NCBI GenBank assembly: GCA_011064865.1
Contig: JAAKFX010000021.1
Span: 1-18,591 of the forward strand
Direction of reading: 5' to 3'
Length of the DNA stretch: 18,591 bases
Source: Candidatus Anoxychlamydiales bacterium
Lineage (GTDB): Bacteria > Chlamydiota > Chlamydiia > Chlamydiales > SM23-39
Shown piece after piece: positions 1-8,051 of this stretch (position 1 is the stretch's first letter; each line of letters begins with the position of its first letter). The position numbers and the translations under genes were made by a program. The notes under the pieces are model-generated. The model did not search any database. It saw only the letters and a list, made by a program, of their open reading frames with translations, and was not told the DNA's origin.

Positions 1-1655
1 GATAAAAGATCTAGAAGTTCTTTTTTTAATAACTGCAGTTCAATTTGAGCTTTTAAAACTTCATCATATTTTTCTTCTCCTGTTTTATATAAAGCTAAAG
101 TATCTTCAATAAAACGAGAAATAATTTCTTGATTTTGTTTGTTAATTCTTAAAGCAGCATAATTAAGATAAAGCTGATAATATAATCTTTTTGTTTGCAA
201 AACAAGCTCTCGCATAGTCGTTATCTCTTCATTTTGGGCAAACTTGAGCATTTGTTCTGCAATTTTTCCTTTCAAACGAAGTTTTCCCGGAAATGGAAAC
301 AGTTGTGAGAGCTCATAGCGCATTTTTGAAAAAAAAGCACTATTAGATCTTAATGGACTATCATGTCTCCTCGCAGTAAATTGTGGATCATCGAGAATTT
401 GAACACGAGGAACTACAAGAGCATTTGCTTCAATCCGTCTCTTAGTTGCTTTAAGATCAGGATTTCTCTTCAATACATCTTCTATAAGATCATCTATTTT
501 TAAAGAAGGTTTTTTTAATAAAGCATCCACGTATGAAAGAGCATGTTCCTTTTTATTATTTTTACAATCATTATCTTTTAATAATTTTCTTTTATTAATA
601 ATCTTATTTTTTGTAATTAAATCTTTTAAATGCAGATTATCAACTATCAGATCTTTTTTTTGCGCATTCGATACAAGTTTTTGCTTAGTTATGATGTCTT
701 CTTTTTGGGAAAGCTCAGGTATTTGTTTATCAATTTTTTCTGGCAAACGATGTTTTTCTAAAAGGGGAAATAGTTGAGATTCTTCATTTAACACTTTTGA
801 TAAAAAAGCATTATTTGGTGTTAAAGAGTTATCTGGTCTCATAACACTAAATTGAAAATCATCGAACATTTGAACATTAGGAATTTCAATAGCAATTTTA
901 TCAATACTCGCCTTAGTTTCGCAAATAGTAGGATTTCTTTTTAACTTCTCTTCAATTAAATCATTTATATTTAAAGAAGATTTTTTTAATAAAGTATTCC
1001 TATATAAAAATATGGATTCTTTTTCAATATAATTGCTATTGTTAAATAAGCCAGTTTTATTAATATCATTTTTTGCAATTAAATCTTTTAAAGGCATGTT
1101 TTTAATTAAAATATTTTTTTTCTGTGCATTTGAAACAATCTCTCGTATAGATATTATTTCTTCATCTTGTGAAAATACTGCTGCCTGCTTATCAAAACCT
1201 TCTTGCAGAAACATGTTTTCAGGAAATGAAAACAATTGAGCTACTTCATTGTACATTTTTGAAAAAAAAGTATTATTTAAGTTTAAAGATCTATCAAATC
1301 TCATAGTGCTATATTGAGAATCATTGAGCCTTTGAATACAAGGGACTACAAAAGTATTTGCTTCAATACATCTATTAGGAGTTCTAAGATCAAGCTTTTC
1401 TTTCAATACCTCGTCGATGAGTTCATCTATGTTTAAAGAAAGATTCTTTGATAAAATATCAACGAACAAAGCTGTATGTTCTTTTCCATTCTCTTTATAC
1501 TTCTTTTCTTTTAACAAATTATCAATATCAATCTTGTCATTTTTCGAAATTAATCCTTTTAAATGCAGCCTATTAATTATAACATCATTATCAGGTGCAT
1601 TTAAAACAATTATTACAAAAATAAAAATAATAAAAATATGTAATAATTTATACAT
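1..1655 (-). CDS. TolC-like outer-membrane efflux protein (OEP family), 5' part, with triplicated N-terminal segment
   Basis: I translated this frame by hand: it is open from the ATG at 1655-1653 to the window edge (551 codons), so the C-terminus is missing. Residues 1-20 are a hydrophobic signal-peptide-like stretch (MYKLLHIFIIFIFVIIVLNA). Residues about 380-551 look like the start of an outer-membrane efflux protein: a helix of the type LIEDVLKRNPDLKA, then RIEAN, VVPRVQILDDPQF, and later a coiled-coil hairpin region with GEEKYDEVLKAQIELQLL near residues 522-540, the usual OEP pattern. Such proteins form trimeric channels spanning outer membrane and periplasm for tripartite efflux or type I secretion. 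Odd: the roughly 155-residue segment before the coiled coil is present three times (separate entry), so the protein is about 310 residues longer at its N-terminus than a normal TolC/CusC. A GGAGG lies 16 bases before the ATG, rather far. The gene diverges from the ATPase at 1804. OEP assignment is fairly sure; the substrate is unknown. Confidence 0.72.
   Translation of the reverse strand, partial: MYKLLHIFIIFIFVIIVLNAPDNDVIINRLHLKGLISKNDKIDIDNLLKEKKYKENGKEHTALFVDILSKNLSLNIDELIDEVLKEKLDLRTPNRCIEANTFVVPCIQRLNDSQYSTMRFDRSLNLNNTFFSKMYNEVAQLFSFPENMFLQEGFDKQAAVFSQDEEIISIREIVSNAQKKNILIKNMPLKDLIAKNDINKTGLFNNSNYIEKESIFLYRNTLLKKSSLNINDLIEEKLKRNPTICETKASIDKIAIEIPNVQMFDDFQFSVMRPDNSLTPNNAFLSKVLNEESQLFPLLEKHRLPEKIDKQIPELSQKEDIITKQKLVSNAQKKDLIVDNLHLKDLITKNKIINKRKLLKDNDCKNNKKEHALSYVDALLKKPSLKIDDLIEDVLKRNPDLKATKRRIEANALVVPRVQILDDPQFTARRHDSPLRSNSAFFSKMRYELSQLFPFPGKLRLKGKIAEQMLKFAQNEEITTMRELVLQTKRLYYQLYLNYAALRINKQNQEIISRFIEDTLALYKTGEEKYDEVLKAQIELQLLKKELLDLL
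174..1571 (-). repeat. Three tandem in-frame copies of a ~155-codon segment inside the TolC-like gene
   Basis: The units cover about 1101-1571 (residues 29-185), 639-1100 (186-339) and 174-638 (340-494). The anchor motif HLKG / PLKD / HLKD starts each unit, with spacings of 471 and 462 bases, both multiples of three. Recurrent blocks in all three are LxIDxLI, IEAN-like, VQxxDDxQF-like, an FFSKM-like block, SQLFPF-like, and FSQxEEI followed by a basic helix. Units 1 and 2 both end in VSNAQKK and then begin the next unit; unit 3 has VLQTKRLYY at this place and continues into the OEP helices. Unit 3 matches the OEP consensus best (for example RNPDLKATKRRIEAN), while units 1 and 2 have drifted. 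This suggests duplication of a real OEP N-terminal segment followed by relaxed constraint. Confidence 0.8.
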
Positions 1656-1803
1656 TCGTCTAACTAGATATCCTCCCTCTAAATCATAGAGATACCAAAT
1701 GAAATTATTTATTACAAGACATGCAAAAATCATTTACATAATGATTTTTTCTTCATTTGTTAAACAAAAAAAGATAAGCTGATAAAAAAGCTTATTAAAA
1801 AAA
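1656..1803. promoter_or_regulatory. Divergent intergenic region with two palindromes
   Basis: This 148-base spacer lies between two divergently transcribed genes and must hold both promoters. A perfect 9-base inverted repeat AAAAATCAT / ATGATTTTT lies at 1725-1733 and 1741-1749 with a 7-base spacer. A second, ATAAGCT / AGCTTAT, lies at 1774-1780 and 1789-1795, just before the ATPase start. A weak plus-strand promoter can be proposed: TTGTTA at 1757-1762, 17 bases, then TGATAA at 1780-1785; it would overlap the second palindrome. The ATPase has no clear Shine-Dalgarno sequence. The palindromes could be operators or RNA hairpins; the sequence does not decide. Confidence 0.35.
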
Positions 1804-4497
1804 ATGCATCAAAATGAAAGATGGTGGAGTAAATCCATTGAAGATATTTGTCATGAATTTCAAACTGATAGTCACAATGGATTAACATCAATAGATGCAA
1901 AACAAAGATTAGAAAAATTTGGTTCTAACAAGTTACCAGAACCAAAAAAAATATCTGCATTTAAAATTTTTTTAAATCAATTTTCAAGTTTCATAATTTG
2001 GATTCTTATTATTGCAGCTCTAATAGCCGGATTTTTAGGAGAAATTTTCGATAGTTTAGCAATTGGGGTTATTGTCCTTTTCAATGCAATCTTAGGCTTT
2101 ATCCAAGAATATCGTGCTGAGAGTTCTTTAGCAGAATTAAAAAAACTTGCAAGTCCTACTTGTAAAGTTATTCGTGATGGAAAGCTACAAACTATTAGTT
2201 CTTATGATCTTGTCTGTGGAGATCTTGTATTACTTGAAAGTGGAGATCTAATACCTGCAGATGGAAGGTTTATTCAAATATATCAATTAGTCACTGGAGA
2301 AGCTACTTTAACTGGAGAATCTTCTTCGATATATAAAATTAAATCACCTCTACCAGCTAAGGATTTAGCCATCGGTGATAGAAAAAATATGGCTTTTATG
2401 GGAACTGTAGTAACAAGTGGTAAAGGCTATATGATCGTAACTCAAACTGGCTTAAAAACTGAGCTTGGAAAAATAGCTAGCATGCTAGAGGTGAAAAAAG
2501 AAGAAAAAACACCTCTGCAACTACGCCTCGCCAAATTAGGATTAAAATTAATTTATCTTTTTCTTGGGATTGTGGTCATTGTTTTTTTCTTAGGAATTTT
2601 ACGAAAAAATCCTTTGTTTAACATGTTTCTTACTTCTCTGAGCTTAGCAGTTGCGGCTATTCCTGAAGGATTACCCGCGGTTGTAACAGTCGCACTAGCA
2701 ATTGGAGTGAGAAAAATGGCTAAAAGAAAAGCTTTAATAAGACGTCTTCCTTCTGTAGAAACTCTTGGTTGTACCTCGGTAATTTGCACTGATAAGACAG
2801 GAACTTTAACCCAAAATAAAATGCTGGTTAAAAAAATTTGGGTAAATGAAAGATTTATAGATATAACAGGGATTGGATATGAACCCAAAGGTGATTTTAA
2901 ATATGATCAAAAAATTATAGATCCTCAAAAATCTTTTGAACTTCTTAAACTTCTTCAAACAGCTACATTATGTAATAGTGCTAATTTAAATTTGATTAAT
3001 GATACATGGGAAATTGTAGGAGATCCTACAGAAGGAGCTCTGCTTGTTGCTGCTCAAAAAGCAGGATTAAAAAAAATAGATCTAGAAAAACAATATCCAC
3101 TTTTAGATGAAATACCTTTCGATTCCGAAAGAAAAAAAATGAGTGTTTTAAGAAAAACTAATGAGGAAAATATTCTTTTCTTAAAAGGTGCTTTTGATGT
3201 CTTATTAAAATCATCATCTAAAATCCTTATAAATGGAGAAACAATTTTATTAACAAATGAATTAAAGCAAAAAATATCAGATGCTAATAATTTGTTTACA
3301 AATCAAGGCCTCAGAGTTTTAGCAATAGCTTATCGAAATCTAAGCCAAGATAAAATTGATATCTCTTTTGAAAAAGATTTAATTTTTGTTGGTTTAATTG
3401 CAATGATAGATCCTCCAAGACCTGAAGTAAAAGAAGCAATTCAAACATGTAAAAATGCAGGTATTCGAACTGTTATGATAACAGGAGATTACAAAGGAAC
3501 AGCAGTTGCAATAGCTAAAGAATTAAATATGCTGGAAGATCAATCTATAGCTTTAAGCAGTGAAGAACTCACTCAAATGGATGATAAAACTCTAATAAAT
3601 CTTATCGATAAAATATCTGTGTATTCTAGAGTTTCAGCTGAACATAAATTAAGAATTGTAAAAGCATTTAAAGCAAAAAAACAGATAGTTGCTATGACGG
3701 GAGATGGTGTTAATGATGCTCCTGCGATTAAAGAAGCAGATATAGGTATTTCAATGGGTATCACGGGAACAGATGTTACAAAAGAAGCTTCCGATATGAT
3801 TATTTTAGATGATAATTTTGCATCAATTGTAAATGCTGTAGAAGAAGGAAGAGGCATTTATGATAACATCATTAAATTTGTTAGTTACCTTCTTTGCTCT
3901 AATATTGCAGAAATTTTAGTAATTTTTATTGGCATGGCATTAGATTTTAAAGATCCCGAAGGCCATCCTTTTGTTTCTTTAACTGCTATTCAACTTCTAT
4001 GGATAAATCTTGTAACTGATGGATTTCCAGCGATTGCGTTAGGTATGGATCCTGTTGATCCAAAAGCTATGGATCGTCCTCCTAGAGATCCTTCAAAACC
4101 TATTCTTAATCTAAAATTTAATCTTCAATTATTTGCGATTGGTATCATCATAGCCATAGGTGCTCTTGTAGCATGTCATTTTGGTTTGCGCACTAGCGCT
4201 AACTTAGCTAGAACTATGGCTTTTAGCGCTCTTATAATGTTAGAATTTGTAAGAATTCAAATGGTTAGATCTAAATATAATATTGGGTTTTTTTCAAATC
4301 CATGGTTAATCGTAGCATTAGCTAGTTCTTTATTTTTATTGTTAATCGTTGTTTACATACCTCCCTTACAAATAATATTTAAAACTGTCCCATTAGGATT
4401 TATTGAATGGGGTTTCATAGCTGGAATAATTTTTATTATATGGTGGTTGACAAAATTTATTAATTGGATTTTTAAATTAAACTATCAGCAGAAATGA
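1804..4497 (+). CDS. P-type ATPase, Ca2+-transporting (P2) type
   Basis: An 897-residue membrane cation pump that couples ATP hydrolysis to ion transport. All core motifs are present: TGES (170-173, actuator domain), PEGLP (287-291, TM4 ion site), phosphorylation motif DKTGT with Asp330, KGAFD (461-465, nucleotide binding), DPPRPEV (536-542), MITGD (558-562), and MTGDGVNDAP (631-640). TM5 has SNIAE (Asn700, Glu703) and TM6 has NLVTDG (Asn735, Asp739), corresponding to Ca2+-coordinating residues of SERCA-type pumps, so Ca2+ is the likely substrate. Transmembrane segments flank residues 57-100, 248-300 and 690-890, the usual ten-helix plan. Length is typical of bacterial P2 ATPases. The start MHQNERWWSKSIED matches the family N-terminus; no good ribosome-binding site precedes it. 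Mn2+ transport or other P2 specificities cannot be excluded. The gene is alone on the plus strand and converges with the tRNA-Leu/gapA block. Confidence 0.93.
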   Translation: MHQNERWWSKSIEDICHEFQTDSHNGLTSIDAKQRLEKFGSNKLPEPKKISAFKIFLNQFSSFIIWILIIAALIAGFLGEIFDSLAIGVIVLFNAILGFIQEYRAESSLAELKKLASPTCKVIRDGKLQTISSYDLVCGDLVLLESGDLIPADGRFIQIYQLVTGEATLTGESSSIYKIKSPLPAKDLAIGDRKNMAFMGTVVTSGKGYMIVTQTGLKTELGKIASMLEVKKEEKTPLQLRLAKLGLKLIYLFLGIVVIVFFLGILRKNPLFNMFLTSLSLAVAAIPEGLPAVVTVALAIGVRKMAKRKALIRRLPSVETLGCTSVICTDKTGTLTQNKMLVKKIWVNERFIDITGIGYEPKGDFKYDQKIIDPQKSFELLKLLQTATLCNSANLNLINDTWEIVGDPTEGALLVAAQKAGLKKIDLEKQYPLLDEIPFDSERKKMSVLRKTNEENILFLKGAFDVLLKSSSKILINGETILLTNELKQKISDANNLFTNQGLRVLAIAYRNLSQDKIDISFEKDLIFVGLIAMIDPPRPEVKEAIQTCKNAGIRTVMITGDYKGTAVAIAKELNMLEDQSIALSSEELTQMDDKTLINLIDKISVYSRVSAEHKLRIVKAFKAKKQIVAMTGDGVNDAPAIKEADIGISMGITGTDVTKEASDMIILDDNFASIVNAVEEGRGIYDNIIKFVSYLLCSNIAEILVIFIGMALDFKDPEGHPFVSLTAIQLLWINLVTDGFPAIALGMDPVDPKAMDRPPRDPSKPILNLKFNLQLFAIGIIIAIGALVACHFGLRTSANLARTMAFSALIMLEFVRIQMVRSKYNIGFFSNPWLIVALASSLFLLLIVVYIPPLQIIFKTVPLGFIEWGFIAGIIFIIWWLTKFINWIFKLNYQQK

Positions 4498-4609
4498 TCT
4501 TTTTGATCTTGTTTCATTCTGTTGACAGCAATTGTGCTAAAAATATGCCACAGACAACATTCTCAAGAGAATTGATAAGATTCATTTTCATAAGTCTTTA
4601 AGAATTAAA

Positions 4610-4693
4610 TGCTCGAAGCCGGACTCGAACCGGCACGGGATTGCTCCCAAGGGATTTTAAGTCCCTTGTGTCTACCAATTCCACCATCCGAGC
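4610..4693 (-). tRNA. tRNA-Leu (anticodon UAA)
   Basis: The minus strand folds as a class II tRNA. The acceptor stem GCTCGGA pairs with TTCGAGC (one G-T), the D-arm contains TGGTGGAATTGGTAGACAC, and the anticodon stem AGGGA/TCCCT encloses loop CTTAAAA with anticodon TAA at 4659-4657. A long variable arm (GGGAGCAATCCC) is present, as expected for leucine, and the T-loop is GGTTCGAGTCC. The base after the acceptor stem (4610) gives discriminator A. CCA is not encoded. The tRNA lies 53 bases after the hypothetical gene and may be co-transcribed; a TAAAAT at about 4710-4715 (minus strand) could be its own -10 box. Confidence 0.97.
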
Positions 4694-4746
4694 GAATTGA
4701 TACAGAAAATATTTTACAGCCCTAGATATTTTTTAAAAAGAAGATA

Positions 4747-5379
4747 TTATTCTTTTTTTTCTTCATCAGATGGTTTTTCTTCTTTTATCTTTTCATCTTT
4801 TGGCTCTTCAGAGAGTAAAATTTCTTCTTTTTTTTCTTCTTTAGGAATATCTTTTACAGGCTCTTTTACTATTTCTTTAGAAATACTCTCATCAATTTTT
4901 TCAGGGCTTTTGATATGGTTGAGGTTTTCTTTAATGAGGTTTGGTGGTGGTGGAAATAGTTTTCGGAGTATGGATGATGAAACTTGAGTTTCATCATCTT
5001 GGCCACCTCCTTTTTCAGTTTTAGGTTGAATAGGTTGGGTTTCAATTTGTGGCTTAGATTTTTTATGCATTTTTTTTCTTTTAGGAGATTTTGTATCTTC
5101 AGTTTTACCGCCACCTATTTTGATAGATTTTTCAAAACTAGCACTTTTTAAAATCATTTTAGTCTCTTTTATTTCTATTACTTCATAATCAGACACAGGG
5201 ACTAAAAAAGATTTAGGTCTTTCTGTTGATCTAAAAAAGCTAGCGTTTCCAAAAGATACAATCTCTAAAGCTTCTACAAAATATTCATCCATAGCCCCTT
5301 TAGATTTTCTGACAACTAATTTGCTGCCCTCTTTAGGAGTAATGATAGTCTCTATTATAGGCTCTCTTGTATAGTTCAC
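4747..5379 (-). CDS. Conserved chlamydial-type hypothetical protein with Lys/Glu-rich tail
   Basis: This 210-residue protein has no recognised enzymatic domain. Residues 1 to about 95 look like a compact domain (REPIIETIITPKEG at 5-18, then FRSTERPKSFLVPVSDYEV at about 49-67, and SIKIGGGKTED near 84-94). The rest is low complexity: basic RKKMHKKSK, proline-rich FPPPPN and a tail of alternating Lys and Glu ending in EEKKE. In Chlamydia a hypothetical gene sits at this place beside gapA (CT504 in C. trachomatis), and I infer that this is its counterpart from position and general style; the match is from memory. The start is a GTG at 5379-5377 without a clear Shine-Dalgarno sequence; an in-frame stop lies six codons upstream. 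It follows gapA by 31 bases in the same direction with no visible terminator, so the two are probably co-transcribed. Function unknown. Confidence 0.75.
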   Translation of the reverse strand: MNYTREPIIETIITPKEGSKLVVRKSKGAMDEYFVEALEIVSFGNASFFRSTERPKSFLVPVSDYEVIEIKETKMILKSASFEKSIKIGGGKTEDTKSPKRKKMHKKSKPQIETQPIQPKTEKGGGQDDETQVSSSILRKLFPPPPNLIKENLNHIKSPEKIDESISKEIVKEPVKDIPKEEKKEEILLSEEPKDEKIKEEKPSDEEKKE

Positions 5380-5410
5380 TTTTTTACCATTTTGTTAAAT
5401 TTTTATATTT

Positions 5411-6418
5411 TTATTCTCTTGATGCCATGTATTCTACTAAATCGACAATACGAGCAGCGTAGCCCATTTCATTATCATACCAAGAAACGAGCTTATAAAA
5501 TTTATCAGTTAGAGCTATTCCAGCTTTGGCATCGAAAATACTGGATCTAGTATCGGAAATAAAATCTGTAGATACTACATCTTCATCGGTATATCCTAAA
5601 ACGCCTTTCATATCTGTCTCAGACGCTTTTTTCATAGCTTTGCAAATATCGTCATATGTAGTAGCTTTTGATAGTTTCACAGTTAGATCAACAACTGAGA
5701 CATCAACAATTGGGACTCTAAAAGCCATACCAGTTAGTTTACCTTTAATTTCAGGAATACAAAGCGCTACTGCTTTTGCAGCTCCAGTAGATGCTGGGAT
5801 AATATTACACATCGCAGATCTACCACCTCTAAAATCTTTGTGAGTAGGCCCATCAACTGTTGGTTGAGTTGCAGTAGCTGCGTGAATTGTGGTCATCAGA
5901 CCTTCATCTATACCAAAATTATCTAATAAAACTTTGGTAATAGGCGCTAAACAATTTGTGGTGCAAGATGCATTAGATACTACAAATTGAGTCTTTGGAT
6001 CGTATAATTTATGATTTACGCCCATGACATATGTTGGGATCTCTCCCCCTTTGCCTGGTGCTGAGAGTACAACTCTTTTAGCCCCTGCATCGAGATGTTT
6101 TTTTGCATCTTCCAATTTTGTAAATCTGCCAGTAGATTCCATTACGAAATCAACACCTAATTTTTTCCAAGGAAGCTGAGATGGATCTTTTTCTTTTGTA
6201 ATAACGACTCTCTCACCATCAACGATTAAATCATCTCCATCCACTTTTACATCACCTTCAAATTTACCATGTATGGAATCGTATTTTAATAGATAAGCAA
6301 GATTTTCAGTGGGAACAAGATCGTTAATTGCTACAATTTTAACTTTTTTATGTTTGTGTGCAAATCTAAAAGCTAATCTTCCTATCCTTCCAAAGCCATT
6401 AATAGCAAGCTTTATCAT
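5411..6418 (-). CDS. gapA: Glyceraldehyde-3-phosphate dehydrogenase
   Basis: A 335-residue cytoplasmic glycolytic enzyme that oxidises glyceraldehyde-3-phosphate to 1,3-bisphosphoglycerate with NAD+. The Rossmann motif GFGRIGR is at 8-14 and Asp33 in AINDL favours NAD+ over NADP+. The catalytic signature SNASCTTNCLAP carries Cys152, and His179 in TTIHAATATQ is the base. RGGRSAMCNIIPASTGAAKAV and the C-terminal SWYDNEMGYAARIVDL block are intact. Full length, no defects. The start is backed by a strong ribosome-binding site GGAGG at 6429-6425, six bases before the ATG. It follows rplQ by 79 bases; gapA directly after the rpoA-rplQ block is the known chlamydial arrangement. Confidence 0.98.
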   Translation of the reverse strand: MIKLAINGFGRIGRLAFRFAHKHKKVKIVAINDLVPTENLAYLLKYDSIHGKFEGDVKVDGDDLIVDGERVVITKEKDPSQLPWKKLGVDFVMESTGRFTKLEDAKKHLDAGAKRVVLSAPGKGGEIPTYVMGVNHKLYDPKTQFVVSNASCTTNCLAPITKVLLDNFGIDEGLMTTIHAATATQPTVDGPTHKDFRGGRSAMCNIIPASTGAAKAVALCIPEIKGKLTGMAFRVPIVDVSVVDLTVKLSKATTYDDICKAMKKASETDMKGVLGYTDEDVVSTDFISDTRSSIFDAKAGIALTDKFYKLVSWYDNEMGYAARIVDLVEYMASRE

Positions 6419-6497
6419 GTCATGCCTCCGTGTATTAACATTTTTTTAATAATAATTAAGATGAGCATCAAAGTAAAGTAAAAGAATCTTAAAAAAA

Positions 6498-6929
6498 TTA
6501 TTCAATATACTCGATTAAGCATGTTTGAGATCCATCGCCTTTTCGCATGTTCTCTTTTTTAATAATTCTAGTATAGCCACCATTTCTAGTAGTATATCTA
6601 TCTTTTAAATGCGTAAAAAGCTTATTGATAACTTTTCTATCACCATTATAAGAAGATAAATCCTTTTCTTTGACTTTTCTTTTTTCTTTTGATGTCAAAG
6701 AATTATACCTGATCATTAATTTAGCCTTAGCTTGCCTTTTTGCATGAATAGTATTTTCTTTTTTAGCAATAGTTATCATTTTATCAGCATGTCTTTTAAG
6801 CTCTTTTGCTTTAACGATACTTGTTTCAATTCTACCATACTCTATTAAAGATTTTAGCATATTTGCAAGCATACATCTTTTATGTGAACCAGTTATTGAT
6901 AATTTTGATCTTCTCTTTAGATGTCTCAT
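6498..6929 (-). CDS. rplQ: 50S ribosomal protein L17
   Basis: The 143-residue large-subunit protein lies near the peptide exit tunnel. The N-terminus MRHLKRRSKLSITGSHKR corresponds to the conserved MRHrxxxxkLgRtxxHR block, followed by MLANMLKSLIEYGRIETS and KAKELKRHADKMITIAKK, and the end CLIEYIE is typical. It is about 15 residues longer than the E. coli form, in line with chlamydial L17. Its ATG overlaps the rpoA stop in an ATGA arrangement (6926-6929), implying translational coupling. It is the last ribosomal gene of the cluster. Confidence 0.97.
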   Translation of the reverse strand: MRHLKRRSKLSITGSHKRCMLANMLKSLIEYGRIETSIVKAKELKRHADKMITIAKKENTIHAKRQAKAKLMIRYNSLTSKEKRKVKEKDLSSYNGDRKVINKLFTHLKDRYTTRNGGYTRIIKKENMRKGDGSQTCLIEYIE

Positions 6930-8017
6930 TTGTCATTATCCTTTTTTTCTTCTAAATGTTTTTGAATAACACTTTTTATATTCTCTTGAGTTATTCCATA
7001 TTTACTAAGATCCATTCCGAGAGAAAGACCTAAATCTGTAAGTTTTTCTTTTATTTCAGTTAGCGATTTTTTACCAAAATTTCTAAATCTCAACATATCG
7101 CTCTCTGGCATAACTACTAACTCACCTATAGTATCGATATGAGCACTAGCTAAACAATTTGTAGAACGCACTGATAGTTCAATTTCAGTAATTTTCAAAG
7201 ATAGTTTATCGAGTAGTTCATCTCTATCTTTATTCTCTTCAACTTCTTTAGCTTCAAAAGTAATATCTTTAGCTTTTAATTTATCAAATATCTGAAAATG
7301 CTTAACTCCTATTTGCGTTGCAAAAGTTAGAGCCTCTTCAGGAGATATTCTTCCATCAGTTGTAATTTCTAAAATCAGTTTATCATAATCTGTATGCTGT
7401 CCAACCCTAGTATTTTCAACATAATAGTTAACCAACATTACAGGAGAAAACGCTGAATCAATAACTATCTCATCAGTTTGTGTCTCTAAAACATGTCTAT
7501 CCGCTGGGCTATATCCTCTACCTATCGCTATTTTTAAATCTATTTTTCTAGTTGTCGGTTTCGTCGCAGTAAATATAAGTAGATCTGGATTTACGATCTC
7601 AAAATTGGATGGACCTATAATATCTTTCAAAGTTACTATATAGTTGCCATTAGCTTTTTGAATATCTTCATCTGTGATTTCTAAAATTTTACTTACCATT
7701 TTTATTCCCTTTGGATTTTCATCCTCATCTAAAGGAATATATCTAAGCAGAGCTCCTTTTATGTTTAAAATTATGTGTGTCATATCTTCAATAATCCCGT
7801 CGATAGCACTATATTCATGAGATACATTTTCAATACGCACAGACACAATAGATGGAGCTTCGATAGATGTTAAAAGGATTCTTCTAAGCGCATTACCAAG
7901 CGTATTGCCATAGCCTCTTTCGAAGGGCGATGCAACAAACTTAGCAAAATTTTTCTCTTTATCTTCTTCTTTTGTTATCTTCTCAGGCATTTCAAATGCC
8001 CCATACATAACTGACAT
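6926..8017 (-). CDS. rpoA: DNA-directed RNA polymerase alpha subunit
   Basis: A 363-residue subunit that dimerises to nucleate RNA polymerase assembly. The N-terminal domain has the dimer/assembly motif GNTLGNALRRILLTS (37-51). The C-terminal domain begins near residue 280 with ELSVRSTNCL and continues through IDTIGELV and FRNFGKKSLTEI, the helix-hairpin-helix surface that contacts promoter UP elements and activators. Both domains are complete. An AGAGG sequence lies about 11 bases before the ATG at 8017; a second ATG three codons on (MYGAFEMPEKIT) is an alternative start. The gene overlaps rplQ by four bases. Upstream it is separated from rpsK by an unusual 356-base stretch, where normally only a short gap exists and rpsD is absent, so it may depend on read-through or on a promoter inside that stretch. 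Confidence 0.98.
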   Translation of the reverse strand: MSVMYGAFEMPEKITKEEDKEKNFAKFVASPFERGYGNTLGNALRRILLTSIEAPSIVSVRIENVSHEYSAIDGIIEDMTHIILNIKGALLRYIPLDEDENPKGIKMVSKILEITDEDIQKANGNYIVTLKDIIGPSNFEIVNPDLLIFTATKPTTRKIDLKIAIGRGYSPADRHVLETQTDEIVIDSAFSPVMLVNYYVENTRVGQHTDYDKLILEITTDGRISPEEALTFATQIGVKHFQIFDKLKAKDITFEAKEVEENKDRDELLDKLSLKITEIELSVRSTNCLASAHIDTIGELVVMPESDMLRFRNFGKKSLTEIKEKLTDLGLSLGMDLSKYGITQENIKSVIQKHLEEKKDNDK

Positions 8018-8051
8018 AATATTATTTTCCTCTTATTTTTCTTTTATCATT

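Noticed and set aside
1033..1689. Plus-strand open frames of 68 and 90 codons opposite the efflux gene
   Set aside because: They are the complementary strand of a 551-codon coding frame with clear repeat structure, and have Phe/Ser/Ile-rich composition typical of antisense to Lys/Glu/Asn-rich coding DNA.
4498..4516. GATC-TTTTT-GATC after the ATPase stop as a terminator
   Set aside because: A four-pair stem is too weak to terminate. No convincing terminator was found in the convergent region 4498-4609.
4522..4549. TTGACA at 4522 as a plus-strand promoter
   Set aside because: No good -10 box at the right distance and no plus-strand gene follows; it faces the antisense side of the tRNA.
6456..6492. 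TTAAGAT / ATCTTAA inverted repeat between rplQ and gapA as a terminator
   Set aside because: The loop is 23 bases, the stem has only seven A/T-rich pairs and no U-run follows on the transcribed strand.
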